DNA of 64,000 nt from assembly GCF_004210375.1 (NCBI RefSeq), contig NC_134829.1, forward strand, positions 54,118,107 through 54,182,106, written 5' to 3'. A program made the translations under genes and the position numbers. Origin of the DNA: Tachypleus tridentatus. Lineage: Eukaryota; Arthropoda; Merostomata; Xiphosura; Limulidae. Below the pieces are notes generated by a model. The model was not told where the DNA came from and did not search any database. It saw nothing but the letters and a program-made list of their open reading frames with translations. Shown piece after piece: positions 21,852 through 33,539 of the stretch (position 1 is its first letter; every line of letters starts with the position of its first letter).

Positions 21852-22806
21852 CTAAGGACGCGAACGAATAATTGTTTTGTCTCTTGTGGTGGGAGAAAAA
21901 GATGTATCAAAAGAAATGCCTGTATTTGAAACTGAAGGACGTGGATCTTGAGGTTTGTTGGAAGGTATGGGAGGAACAGAGATGGGTGTGGAAGTCGATT
22001 CATCAACCTTTTTAACCACGGAGATCAAAAGGCTTTTCATTTGTTTTGAAAACGATTCTCTTGGAGGCACAGAGAGATCTGTCTGCACTCCCACTGTAGT
22101 TGTGGAATGAAGTGCAGCAGCATATGTCCGAGATGGAGTTGTGGACAGCAATTTCCGAGCCTCAGGATAACTAATGTTATGTGTCGTTTTCAAACGCTGC
22201 ACCTCTTTATCCTCCAACCATTTTGGGCAAGAATGAAAGTAAGAGGGGTGAGAACCATTGCAGTTTACGCAATGTGGGTTCATGGCACAGTCATAGGCAT
22301 TGTGGTCCTTGCCTCCACAACGAGCACATGTCAGGGAACCACGACAAGATGTCTTTGAGTGGCTGAATCTCTTGACATTGGAAACATCGAAGAGGGTTTG
22401 GTATGTATGGCCGAACCTTGCAAATGAGATAACCTGCCTTGATGGTGGCAGGTGCACGTGGTGAAGTAAATGTTAAAACGAGGGTATTTGTTGGCAGTGT
22501 AACTCAATCTTTGCGAGTGGAGATGCGCCTCACTGCAGAAACTCCTTGAGTGGAGAGACCAGCGAGAATCTCTGACTCGGGAACGTTCTTCAAATCCCTT
22601 TCAACAATAACTCCTCGTGAAGAATTCAAGGTAGCATGGGGTGTAACCTCAATAGGTATATCCCCAATTGCCTTTGAATTCAAGAGAAGTTCATTGTGTT
22701 GGGATGTGGATGTTTCAACCAATATGTCACCAGATCGAAGTTTCTTTACTGACTTTGGAGAGCCAGCAAGTCCCTCTAGTCCCTTCTGAATGAAAAAGGG
22801 AGACAT
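21852..22806 (-). pseudogene. LINE ORF1: gag-like RNA-binding protein (one frameshift)
   Basis: ORF1 of the same LINE, a nucleic-acid-binding chaperone that coats the element RNA. The first part, 22806-22504, starts MSPFFIQKGLEG and carries the ALNSSRGVIVERDLKN-like region typical of Jockey-group ORF1 (here HATLNSSRGVIVERDL). After a frame change near 22480 the second part (to 21852) has two Cys knuckles: CARCGGKDHNAYDC and CVNCNGSHPSYFHSC. Its end lies about 160 bases before the ORF2 start at 21693. Confidence 0.85.
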
Positions 22807-23423
22807 TTGCCCTAAAGGTTTTTCCGAAAGAGAATGTAATATAAGAAAATGAGGTACGTGTGTTACTGATGTTAAAGATTGCTGTCCTGGGTATTCAAGA
22901 CGTGGTCGCTTTACCCATTGACTGATTTTTTACAATTTTATTTACATTTTTAGAGGATCCATAGGAAAAAGAAAAAATTTCGGTACCCACTGACCCCACC
23001 CACCATGGAGCCCTACAAGGGGACGCACTATAAAGTCACGCAAGGACAATGCAGCAACACCAGGGTTTTGTGAACACTATACCCAAACACCAGCATCAGG
23101 CACAATGTCCACAACACCCGTTGAGAACTTCCAACACTGGTACTTGGTTGACTCTAGCCCAAGTGGACCAGCCGATTGACCCAAGGGGGGCCACCCAAAG
23201 GCCGCCCGTCTACAGGAATTCGAGGCCAAAGTGGTGTGTTAGGGTTGGACCCCTCAACCACCAGGATCCTCTCCTCCCCTTCAAGGGTCGCCACGCACGG
23301 CAAACACGTGGGTGGATGTTTAGATCCCAGAGAAGGTAACCAGATAGAACAGAACCTTCCCTGGGAGGTCCCCTCACCACGTACAGGAATCCACACCGAG
23401 GGGTCAGTACAAGTATATTTTTC

Positions 23424-25319
23424 ATATTTCATATGTCAGTATCTTGAAAATTTCTAACAAATTAGTGCCATGAGTACTTCGTTAAAACCATTTGCTAACT
23501 CTTATCCTGTTATAGATCAATAATTACCACCGTTTGTAATATGTATCATAAATCAATAACAACAACTAAAATCTTTTTAAATTCATTATTAGATATTCAA
23601 TACGTGTGTGTATTAAAACGTAATTTCAGTGTTATTGTTTATAATATACACCAGTGTAAGAATATGAGTAAATGATAATAAAGAAGGTAATTGGTTCTTT
23701 TTTCTTTTCCTATGAATTCAGTCCTTCCAAACATACAAATAACCTAAAGAATGATTTCCTTACAAGACAAGGGTTTGGTTTATATTCATAAACTATTTCA
23801 AAGTGAGGAAATTATTATTATGGTCTAAGTTTTGTTTCAATTCAGGTGACAAATAGAATATTCTTAAATGTTATTTATTTTCATTAAAACCAGTAAAAGT
23901 CAAACATCAATAATCAAGTTTATATATATTTATTCTTCCCTTTAATAGAATACAGATCTTTCCAAATGTGTTCCAGTAATAAATAACCTTAGTTTTTTTA
24001 TTTTCCATTCTTATCAAACAAGAAAACTGCAGTTCAAAATGACAAGTAAAAACAATGTTTGTAATTTTCTTATTTTTGTTTTTATCCACTAAACATCTAG
24101 TTTTAGGAAGAAACATAAAGAATACTTTTCTTCATATCAAAGCAATTTTTATGTTATGTATTGTTTAGTCTAAACAATACACACGTAAAAATAATAAAAG
24201 TTTACATACTGATTGTAATTAAACAACACTATTTTCTTAACTACCTGTTTACTCTGCTCTTGAAACTGATTAATAACAACAATTAGGTAGAGTTAGAACT
24301 CGATGTAACAGGTTAGTTTGTAAAACTAACACAGACCTGCAGCATGTTACAAATACTTCACATAATAGCTTACTACAATGTAGTATTGTTCGTAAACCTT
24401 TCAGGTATATTCTGACTTAGTTCTCACTACATTATTGTCAGAATAACTGAGTGCAGAACCACCGTCACTGGAACATGGTTCCCTGCATAAATACTCAGTA
24501 ACAAGTCCTAACCCTGACAAAATGGCAGCTGAGAGGGTTTACACATCTGTGTGCAAACAGTGGCTTGTTGACTGAAGTTCTTCACTGGACTAATTTAAGG
24601 ACAATAACTCCATTGTTATTACATTTAATAATCTTTCAATTTATCAGTGAATTAAATTTGTGAACAATAAGAGTTTCAGTTCAGTTTTTTTCTTTTAGAA
24701 AATTAACATTTAAGCAATAATATACAGTTTACTTACATATGCCTAATTAAAATACAAGTTTCCCTCTTTAATAACTTCCAACTTTTGACACTAAAATTTT
24801 GTTACTTACTCACATATTAAACACATACATTAAACACATGCATTATTAGTGTTCAAGTTGAAGTTATGCCTCCTAGTTTCTAATATTTAAAAAAATCTCT
24901 TAGCTTAAACACAAATAACTGAATAGTCAGAGTACAATACTTTCTATTTGAATTAATCAATCAGATAAGATAGCAACTCAAAAGGTGAGAAATATCTGTT
25001 GTAATTTAGATTTACAACAGTTTCTCAGAACACCAGCAACATTGTAAAATGTAGAAGCTTGTCAACAAATTTTAATGAAAATATAAATACGTTCTGTCAG
25101 AAGATTGAGTGTGGTGAAAAGTAAAACAGTATTTTAAATAATAAACAAGACTCAACAATCACACAATTTTGTTATTTGTTCTTTTTAACACCACAATTAT
25201 AAAAAAATCATTTTTCTAAAACTGCAACATATAGTCTGTTTATCAAATTATAACACAGATGTTATAACACAGATGTAACATTCTTGTATAACATGTTTTA
25301 CATCACAAACTTCATTATG
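23424..25319. other. gene-free region 3' of CCDC28
   Basis: AT-rich DNA without recognised genes or repeats. It may include the CCDC28 3' UTR on the minus strand, which would start below 25320. Confidence 0.45.
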
Positions 25320-25388
25320 TCAATAAAGAAACAGACATGGTATACACATACCACCCAAAGGATACATTGATTGACTTAGTCTTTGAAG
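25320..25388 (-). CDS. CCDC28: CCDC28 last coding exon (predicted)
   Basis: A TTTCCTCTTATCTGTAG acceptor (25389 upward) is followed on the minus strand by LQRLSQSMYPLGG and a stop at 25320-25322. It joins in phase 0 to the exon at 28775-28835, giving LDKLTNNLQRLSQSM, which aligns with LDQLLSNLEDLSNSI of vertebrate CCDC28 proteins. The vertebrate tail QKLHLAE is absent. A GGTATGT inside the exon (after PLGG) could instead be a donor to a further, unseen exon, which would remove the last nine or so residues. Confidence 0.6.
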   Translation of the reverse strand, partial: LQRLSQSMYPLGGMCIPCLFLY

Positions 25389-26639
25389 CTACAGATAAGA
25401 GGAAATAAAATAATGACCAAAGTTAATTATAATATATATATAACCTTAATGCTATATTCAATTCAATATGACCAGAAGTACAACTATTTTAATGGTTGAA
25501 GTTACATTTTATGTACAACTTGATGCATAAACCAAAACTTACCAGATTCTGGAATAAAGCATATATAGCTTGAAACAGAATAAATCAATAACTTCTCACC
25601 CAGTAAGTGATTTTCAACTTGCTACTCAAACCTCTACAATATTTCACACATAGCTGAATATTTTTTAGTATTTTCTAACAAACTGAAAGCTTTTCCAGAA
25701 TTCACACCTTTCACTCCCAACATCACACTTTTTTGAACCTATGCCCAGTGAAAATTCTGCAAAACTTCAAACCCCACTCCAATCCTCAAGTTTTAACACA
25801 CAGACTACAAGTTAATGAGACTAAATGTTAACTTTACATAATTATACTATGTAGCCAAAAGAACTCACTTCTTAACAGTGTTTTACCAGTTCAGGATGGA
25901 CTCTACCAATCTTAAATAGCAAACATGTTTCACTGAGCTTTCTCCTCAGGCATCTGTATCAACAGAACTTGCAAAATCATGAAGAAAACACTTTCAAAGA
26001 GCAGAAAGACCAGATCTCAAATTGAACATGCGTGGCTACAGTTACGTGTCGCATGCATACTTGGGTGGTAGTGAAAGTTCTACTCCCTCATAGCCCAGAA
26101 ACTAGTATGAATTTGGTGGGCAGTCCAGTGACCAGATGTTGCAAGAAGGTAAAATTTCTATTTAGAGTTTAAAAAACAAATACTGGAAAGCTTTGGTTGT
26201 GAATCAACCCACTAAACGTATCTCTAGCTCATAAACTGTGTGTTAAAACCAACAAAATGAAAAACAAAATTTTGTATGGATACTTCAGGTGACTAAACTA
26301 CATAAATAACATTTTCATGTAATCTCTTACATGTTGTGAACTGTAGCATGTCCAAATGTTCATCTGTCTCTTGTTTACAACAGCTGTACACATGGGAAAA
26401 CTTGACATTCACTTTGAAATAATGGACATGAATAATACTGATATCAAGTTTTATTCTGCATGCAAGATATTCTACAGTTAAGGAATAAAAAATGTATATT
26501 TACTATATTTTATTGTTGAGTAGGTCTTAGCATGAGCAAAATACTCAACAATTATTTTTCACAGTGGGCAGTATAAGTAACTCAGAACTCTGAGTGAAAC
26601 CAATAGTTCAACACAATATTGTTACAGTCTATGAAATAA
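25389..26639. other. CCDC28 intron, no recognised features
   Basis: AT-rich intronic DNA between the exons at 25388 and 28775. No repeat or second gene is recognised here. Confidence 0.5.
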
Positions 26640-26720
26640 TTTAAATTGATAGATTAAACTTTTCCCATCACTAGGGACAGGTAACTTTGACAGACTAACT
26701 TAAACTTTCACTGTCATTAG

Positions 26721-27128
26721 GGTTTGGTTTGTTTTGAATTTCACACAAAGCTACTCGAGGACTATCTGCACTGGCCATCCCTAATTTAGTAGTGTAAGAT
26801 TAGAGGAAAGGCAGCTTGTCATCACCACTCACTGCAAACTCTTGGGCTACTCTTTTACCAACAAACAACGGATTGACCATCAGACTATAATACCCCCATT
26901 GTTGAAAGGGCAAGCATGTATGGTGTGATGAGGATTCGAACCCGTGACCCTCAGATTACAAGTTGAGTGTCTTAACACTCCTATTTAATGAAATGAAATC
27001 AAATGAAACGGAAATTTCATTTAAATACAAATTTATTAGCCTAATATTAATAACCTTTCAAGTTGCTCTGGGGCCTATTAGGCCCCACTTTTCGTAGGAG
27101 TGTTAACCACCTGGCCACACTGGGCCCT
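26721..27128 (-). mobile_element. SINE family 1 copy split by a TTAA MITE
   Basis: The plus strand gives the reverse complement of the SINE: tail GAATTTCACACAAAGCTACT, body CTTGGGCTACTCTTTTACCA, head GATTCGAACCCGTGACCC. The head's TTAACCACCTGGCCA is interrupted exactly at TTAA by a 127-bp insert (26976-27102). Without insert and duplicated TTAA the SINE is contiguous and full length. Confidence 0.92.
26976..27102. mobile_element. 127-bp piggyBac-like MITE
   Basis: Ends are CACTCCTA (26976-26983) and TAGGAGTG (27095-27102), perfect 8-bp inverted repeats, with TTAA on both sides (26972-26975, 27103-27106). An internal perfect palindrome GGGGCCTA/TAGGCCCC lies at 27070-27086. TTAA duplication and CAC/GTG ends are known from piggyBac-group elements. 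Because it sits in a SINE, the empty site can be read from other SINE copies. It has no coding capacity and must have moved with an outside transposase. Confidence 0.85.
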
Positions 27129-27474
27129 GTTACTAGGGGCAGGTACTTTTGTCAGACTAACTTAAAACCTTTACTGTCAGTATGGACAGGCACTTTTGTA
27201 AGACAAACTTACACTTTTACTGTTACTGATAGACTAACTTAAACTTTTACTGTCAGTAGGGACAGGTACTTTTGATTGTACTTATATAAAAGCTCCATTT
27301 TCAGACAAGTGATATCACTCATTCAGATTCAATAAACTAGTAAAAAATGTGAAATAACAATAGTATATTACATGTAAATTAAGTTGCTTGCATTCAGCTC
27401 GTCAACTTTAATTTAGCTAGTTGTAGTAACTCGGTAGTCAAAGAATATAAGAAAATGACTAGCATTAAGGGCAT

Positions 27475-28310
27475 GGGGTCCTACTCTTGCCTAGTCAGCT
27501 CTCAATGCTGTTGCCTAGTCAGATCTCTCTACTGTTGCCTAGACACTTTTCACTACTGCTGCCTAGATGCCTCTCACTATTGTTCCCTAGATAGTCTTTA
27601 CTATCGTTGCCTAAATAATCCCCACTATTATTGCCTAGATACTTCTCACTATTGCCTAGACAGTCCTCTCTATTATTGCCTAGATGCTTCTCACTATCAT
27701 TGGCTATATGCTTCTTACTATTGTTGCCTAGTCAGATCTCTCTACTGTTGTCTAGACAATTTTTACTACCACTGCCTAGAGGCCTCTCACTATTGTTGCC
27801 TAGACAGTCCTCACTATTGTTCCCTAGATAGTCTTTACTATTGTTACCTAAATAATCCCCACTATTATTGCCTAGATACTTCTCACTATTGCCTAGATCG
27901 TCCTCACTGTCGTTGCCTAGATGCTTCTTACTATTGTTGCCTAGATGCTTCTCACTATTATTGCCTAGATACTTCTCACTATTGCCTAGATGCTTCTTGC
28001 TATTGTTGCCTAAATAATCCCCACTGTTATTGCCTAGATCGTCCTCACTGTCATTGCCTAGATGCTTCTTGCTATTGTTGCCTAAATAATCCCACTATTA
28101 TTGCCTAGATAGTGCTCACTATCATTGTCTAGATGCTTCTTACTATTGTTGTCTAGATGCTTTACACTACTGTTCCCTACATAGTCTTTGCTATTGTTGT
28201 CTAGATATTCCTCACTATTGTTGTCTAGACAGTCCTCACTATTGTTGCCTAAATAATCCCCACTATTATTGGCTAGATACTTCTCACTATTGTTGCTTAG
28301 ATAAAAATAT
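27475..28310. repeat. 24-bp minisatellite, TTGCCTAGA type
   Basis: About 35 units of 24 bp, each with a variant of CACTATTGTTGCCTAGA plus a 7-base spacer (TGCTTCT, CAGTCCT, TAATCCC and others). Period 24 keeps one frame open for 217 codons (27455-28108: CCLD/HYC repeats), but the composition follows the repeat and it is not a gene. It lies inside a CCDC28 intron. Confidence 0.93.
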
Positions 28311-28405
28311 CACCTGAAAAAAGGATGAAACATTTTTTTTATCAGCTTAATACTGAAAATATACATTGTGAAAACAAACTACAAATTTTATTTAACTACC
28401 ATAAA

Positions 28406-28784
28406 ACTGTATATATTTAACCTATAAAACATACTTACATTATTTGTTACTGTATATATTTAACCTATAAAACATACTTACATTATTTGTTACTGTATAT
28501 ATTTAACCTATAAAACATACATTATTTGTTACTGTATATATTTAACCTATAAAACACGCTTACATTATTTGTTACTGTATATATTTAGCATATAAAACAT
28601 GCTTACATTATTTGTAACTGTATATATTTAGCACATAAAACACGCTTACATTATTTGTTACTGTATATATTTAGCACATAAAACACGCTTACATTATTTG
28701 TTACTGTATATATTTAGCATATAAAACACACATTATTTGTTACTGTATATATTTAACCTATGAAACATACTTACATTATTTGTT
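28406..28784. repeat. 43-bp minisatellite next to a CCDC28 splice donor
   Basis: Nine or so units of 39-43 bp begin ACTGTATATATTTA at 28406, 28449, 28492, 28531, 28574, 28617, 28660, 28703 and 28742. On the minus strand each contains ACAAATAATGTAAG or a close variant. The last unit overlaps the 3' end of the CCDC28 exon at 28775 and its real GTAAGT donor, so the array repeats the exon-intron border. Confidence 0.9.
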
Positions 28785-28835
28785 AATTTATCCAAATTCT
28801 CTTTTGCCATTCTTCTTCCTTCATCAGATTTTGGT
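28775..28835 (-). CDS. CCDC28: CCDC28 exon (third of the coiled-coil part)
   Basis: Minus-strand exon of 61 bases: acceptor AATATTTAG, then PKSDEGRRMAKENLDKLTNN, then donor GTAAGTATG. It starts with the last base of a codon split with the exon at 32370 (GG|A) and ends in phase 0. The residues line up with the GLPEEQKKTMADRNLDQLLSN part of vertebrate CCDC28B. Its donor lies inside a minisatellite of near-identical donors. Confidence 0.8.
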
Positions 28836-29487
28836 CTAAATATTTGATAAAAAAACACTTAATGAAAAACTTTTATTTTAATCAAACTGTAATAAAGTGA
28901 ACCGGTTCTCAACAGTAATCATTTCTACTACATCAAGTTGTCAAAAGTGACTTCACGGTACCAAAATAAAAGATAGGAAGCTAATATAAATATTTACGTT
29001 TTTAGATGAAAATAAAAAGAAAAGTTAACACAAAACATTGTTTTAAAAAAACAATACAAACTAACAAGTACATTTACTCTTTTTACATGTACTCAATGTT
29101 TATTACTTGAACAAACTTCACCTATTAATAAAACTAAGTAATATTTATTAACAGTAAAAACCTACTGAACTGAATAAAGAAGTTAAGAACACAGTAACAG
29201 TAACTTTTACAGTAGGCAAATTCTGATTTCAGTAATTACAACGTTTAGACCACTAATATAAAGTCATAATGAGTTGATACTGTACGTTGATATATTATAA
29301 TTATTAAAATCAAAACTTGCCTAATATAAAAGTTGCTGTTATTTTATTTTTAATTTAAATATTATTCACTGCACATTACTCATTGATTGAAATATTACAT
29401 ATTTACCTAATTATTGTTTCTTCTTACTTTAATAAACATTATTTATTATCAAAACAAAATAAATAACACATATTTTATAAGTATAAA
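28836..29487. other. CCDC28 intron, no recognised features
   Basis: AT-rich intronic DNA. A TAAT/TTAT-rich composition is all that stands out. Confidence 0.5.
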
Positions 29488-30300
29488 TATGTTTATTCAT
29501 TACAAGCAACAGCATTACTTACTAACAAAGCTAAGTATTAGATATTTCACATAAAACTATGTTTATTCTTTACAAGCAACAGCATTACTTACTAACAAAG
29601 CTAAGTATTAGATATTTCACATAAAACTATGTTTATTCTTTACAAGCAACAGCATTACTTACTAACAAAGTTAAGTAAGTATTAGATATTTCACATAAAA
29701 CTATGTTTATTCTTTACAAGCAACAGCATTACTTACTAACAAAGCTAAGTAAGTATTAGATATTTCACATAAAACTATGTTTATTCTTTACAAGCAACAG
29801 CATTACTTACTAACAAAGTTAAGTAAGTATTAGATATTTCACATAAAACTATGTTTATTCTTTACAAGCAACAGCATTACTTACTAACAATTAGTTAAGT
29901 ACAAGCAACAGCATTAAGTTAAGTAAGTATTAGATATTTCATATAAAACTATGTTTATTAGATATTTCACATAAAACTATGTTTATTCTTTACAAGCAAC
30001 AGCATTACTTACTAACAAAGCTAAGTAAGTATTAGATATTTCACATAAAACTATGTTTATTCTTTACAAGCAACAGCATTACTTACTAACAAAGCTAAGT
30101 AAGTATTAGATATTTCATATAAAACTATGTTTATTCTTTACAAGCAACAGCATTACTTACTAACAAAGTTAAGTAAGTATTAGATATTTCACATAAAACT
30201 ATGTTTATTCTTTACAAGCAACAGCATTACTTACTAACAAAGCTAAGTAAGTATTAGATATTTCACATAAAACTATGTTTATTCTTTACTCGAATAAGCA
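29488..30300. repeat. 70-74-bp minisatellite, about eleven units
   Basis: Units read ATGTTTATTCTTTACAAGCA, ACAGCATTACTTACTAAC, AAAGCTAAGTAAGTATTAG and ATATTTCACATAAAACT. The first units lack one AAGT and are 70 bp; later ones are 74 bp. Around 29890-29960 the order is scrambled, probably by unequal exchange. Copies are otherwise nearly identical, so the array is recent or homogenised. Intronic in CCDC28. Confidence 0.95.
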
Positions 30301-30529
30301 TTATTTATTGTATCAACAAAATTGAGTAAATAACAAATTTCACATAGCTATCCTATGTTTTTTATTGCTTTAACTACAACTTTTCACTAAGAAAACTACA
30401 GAAGACATTTTTATTTTATGAATAACGACATTTCAAACAAATGTGTTGTTTGTTACTACTATGGACATGGATCCCCATAACTTTAATTTGTAATATCGTA
30501 TCAAAATATAAATGCAGGAACATTTTTGT

Positions 30530-32240
30530 TCAAGCATTGGAATAAGTTAGCTCACTGGATAGAAGTGTGGCTGGATGGAAGAAAATAGATGGCTTTTACA
30601 AATGGAGTTTAGTCAAACTGGATTAATGTCACAAGTGGTTCAGTCTTAGGACCTTTGTACCATTTAATTTACATCAGTGACATAGATGGAGGAATGGTCA
30701 ATAAGTAACTTAACTTTGTTGATGACTTCCAGGTCTTGGATGTTACTAGCTTTGAAGAGGTTCTTGCTTATTTACTAAAGGGTTTAGATCATTTAGTAAA
30801 TTGGACAAATAACTGGTAGATGGGTTTTAATTATAACAAATGGAAGATATTGCATATGGGTTATTATAATTTGAATTATGAGTATAACAAGCTGAAGTAT
30901 TCATCCTTTACCTGGATTATAAAAATATGTGGATTTATGCTACACTGAATAACACAATGTATTTATAACATATCATTGCACTTGTCATTATTACCTCACC
31001 AAATGTTTAGTAAAGGCTTAAAGAACTCACTATAAACACACACATAAAACATGGTATAAATTATGTAATGGTCAGAGTGACTTTCTAGGAATGAATGCTT
31101 TGTGTTAGCTACTTTCAACAACCAGCTCCTACTGTCCTCCTGTTTCACATGATTAATTAATTGACAGTCACTGGCCACAGAAGTGCATTACTGGTTGAAG
31201 TTGAAAGGCCACTGGTCAAAGTTGGAAGTGGGTATAACTCAAGAAACAGTTCTTTGTATCACCTTGTGATGGTTGTTGGAATAAAGATTTCACCCTAGTT
31301 TATGTAGTATTCCAAGAGTGGTGGCCGTTTCTCCATAATGAGTGCTAGTACACTCTGAGACATAAGATTTATGTATACCTCCCACAGACACACACTGTGT
31401 ATATGTTGTTTTATAGAAAATGTAATTATGTTTCTTTATTTCTGGTCTCAGAATGTAGTACCATCTATGAAAGTAGTTGATGTTAACTTACATCAAACAT
31501 ACTAAATGCTCAATAACAGCAGTAATGGGTGAAGAGAGTTTTGAACCACCATTTGTGTTCACTATCAACCCTCAAAGTTTGGTTGTGATTGGCTAAGTGA
31601 CCTACTAGTAGTTAAAAGACACATTGATCATTTGTGCTTTATAGATGAAGATTTGGGAATAGTTTTAAGATTGTTATGAAAGAAAGGGATCTTGGTCTAA
31701 TGGTGGATTCAGTATCCAACCACGAAGTGTACTGTTATTATTGGCAGGAAAGATAGAAGTTCAGGTTGTATCTACAGAAATATTTAATATAAGTCCAAAG
31801 AACTCATAATTTAATTGAACAGATTACTGGTTAGGTCACTTCTGAAGTACTGAGTTCAGTCTTGGGTTCCTCACCTTAAGATGGACATTAAATTGCTAGA
31901 AAGAATTCAGAGGAAGATTACTAAAGTGGCATCTGGAATGGCAGAATTATCATACAAGAAGAGGTTAAGATATCTGAAGAGTCAGAGGGGATCTCATTGA
32001 GGTGTTCAAGATGTAAAGGGCATTGATAATGTTGACGCACCATCTTTTTTTCATACTGAATGATAAGACAGGAGGTCAAGGAGACAAATATTTTGGCAGG
32101 GTAAGAGTCATCTTCAGATAAGACAGTTTCAATTTTGAAACAGGGTAGTCAGCCTTTGGATGTTCTGGAGAAAATAAATTTAACCGAGTTTCAGAAAAAG
32201 CTAGACGACTACATAAAGGATAAGGGCTGGCATTGAAGTG
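30530..32240 (+). mobile_element. CR1/L2-like LINE relic, split by other DNA
   Basis: Old non-LTR retrotransposon on the plus strand. The first piece, 30535-30925, shows reverse-transcriptase remains: DIDGGMVNK-like, the catalytic FVDD at 30715-30726 and WTNNW. The second, 31665-32240, shows RDLGLMVDS, LERIQRKITKVASGMAELSY and FLKKLDD-like (FQKKLDDYIKD) remains of the region after the RT. About 700 bases between (30930-31620) do not belong to the LINE and look like later inserted DNA of unknown type. Many stops and frame changes; long dead. It lies antisense to CCDC28 inside an intron. Confidence 0.8.
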
Positions 32241-32369
32241 TTTTTGTTTTGCTTAACAGTTTTAGTTTAATTTAGAGAATGGGAAAGAAGGATCAATAGG
32301 AACCTTGTTGTCCCTCAACATTACACTTAGTTAATAAATACTTGTGATATTATGCAAACATCTTCCTAC
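32241..32369. other. short CCDC28 intronic stretch
   Basis: DNA between the LINE relic and the next CCDC28 exon, with nothing recognised. Confidence 0.4.
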
Positions 32370-32469
32370 CCTTGCATTTCCTGTTGAGCATTTAGGTCAA
32401 AATGTAATCTTGCCAATCTTTCTTGTTGTTCTCTTACATTTTCCATCTTTTCAAAAGTGCAGTCTTTTC
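32370..32469 (-). CDS. CCDC28: CCDC28 exon (second of the coiled-coil part)
   Basis: Minus-strand exon of 100 bases between acceptor TTAATAG and donor GTAGGA. With the split codons it reads GKDCTFEKMENVREQQERLA followed by RLHFDLNAQQEMQ. This matches the GKECSFEQLEHVREMQEKLARLHFSLD region of vertebrate CCDC28B position by position, including the heptad pattern of a coiled coil. Both borders fit the phases of the neighbouring exons. Confidence 0.88.
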
Positions 32470-33539
32470 CTATTAATGATATACTAAGTAAAGGTATTTA
32501 AACAACAACAATACTGCAACTACAAAATTTTACAAATATTCCTTAATATTTTCACAAGCTGTTTACTGTTCACAAACTAAACTGTTAATACAAACCTATG
32601 TATAGGTTTATTTTAAAAGAACATGAATAGTTTAATAAAGATGATCCAATGTATGATACACTGCATTATGAAATACAAAAGGCCTAACATATGTTATAGA
32701 AACATATGCTCATTTGTGCACTATCTCATTCCAATAGCTCTTAGACATGAATGTTTCTTATAAACCTTATATATCATGAAACCAAAACAACAATTTTAAA
32801 AAGTTACCTTATTTAATGTTGTCTCTCTCTTTAATACTGTTGTGACAATATTCTTTCACTAGGAGATTCTTTTAAATTACCTGATGAAAATAGTTATAAA
32901 GTCCAGCCCACATACCTGATATTAATTTATTTATTCTTTGACATTTCTAACAGCCTGTCTTCACTTGGGTATTGCTGATTTGTTTTAGGCCTAAACTACC
33001 CATGCTGTTAAATACACTACATTAAAATTCAAACATCCCAATTGAAAGCAGCCTCTGGTTGAAACAAAAATGCACTCTGAATAATTCCCTCGACTGTCTT
33101 CTTAATTATTTAACTTTTTGATGCTTTGCTGTCCTCATACATATAGTCTACCCTTGAATGTACTCACTCTGTTATACTGATTATCACATATCAGATGATA
33201 TTAGGTCAGCTACACCCACTGAACACCACCACCCCAGCAACTTGGAACTTGTAAGAAGTAAGGTCTCAGAAGAGTCAGGAGGAACATTATTGCCTGAAAT
33301 AGTGTACTGGGTGACCACAAAACCTCATTTTGAAAAGTAGACTACACCAATTTATTCAATCAAGGCAGGCAGGGATGGCCAGCTATCCCCTTATGCTTTA
33401 CCTATAAAGTCCAGGGTATGGTCTGGAATGGGTTAATTTATGAAGTAAATATCACAAGGTTCTTCACCTACAAGTGATTTTGTGAAATACACCATTTAAA
33501 CAGTGAAACCACTGAGAAGCCATGAAAGATAAAATGTAA
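32470..33539. other. CCDC28 intron, no recognised features
   Basis: Intronic DNA without recognised repeats. The composition becomes purine-rich on the plus strand to the right, where the retroelement fossil starts. Confidence 0.45.

Larger units (their letters stand above)
17050..23413 (-). mobile_element. Jockey/I-type LINE, nearly full length
   Basis: A 6.4-kb non-LTR retrotransposon read right to left: GC-richer 5' UTR (about 23413-22807), ORF1 with a CCHC knuckle (22806-21852), ORF2 with AP endonuclease, reverse transcriptase and RNase H (21693-18005), 3' UTR with three structured repeats (18004-17119) and a TAA/A-rich tail (17118-17050). A 10-bp direct repeat TATATTTTTC flanks it at 17040-17049 and 23414-23423. 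The RNase H after the RT and the TAA tail recall the I group; the endonuclease start (MATLIQWNCRG) recalls copies in spiders usually called Jockey. Both ORFs are broken by a few frameshifts, so the copy is dead. The clean ends suggest moderate age. Confidence 0.93.
26640..27285. repeat. about 50-bp tandem repeat split by a SINE
   Basis: Units with GACAGACTAACTTAAACTTT and CACTGTCATTAGGG lie left of the SINE (26660-26720) and again right of it (27125-27275), ending in GGGACAGGTACTTTTGAT. The SINE at 26721-27128 inserted into a small array of four or so diverged units. Confidence 0.7.

Noticed and set aside
27455-28108. 217-codon frame of repeated CCLD/HYC motifs, resembling a cysteine-rich structural protein
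   Set aside because: It follows from a 24-bp minisatellite whose period is a multiple of three; unit variants ignore codon positions, and the array continues past the stop.
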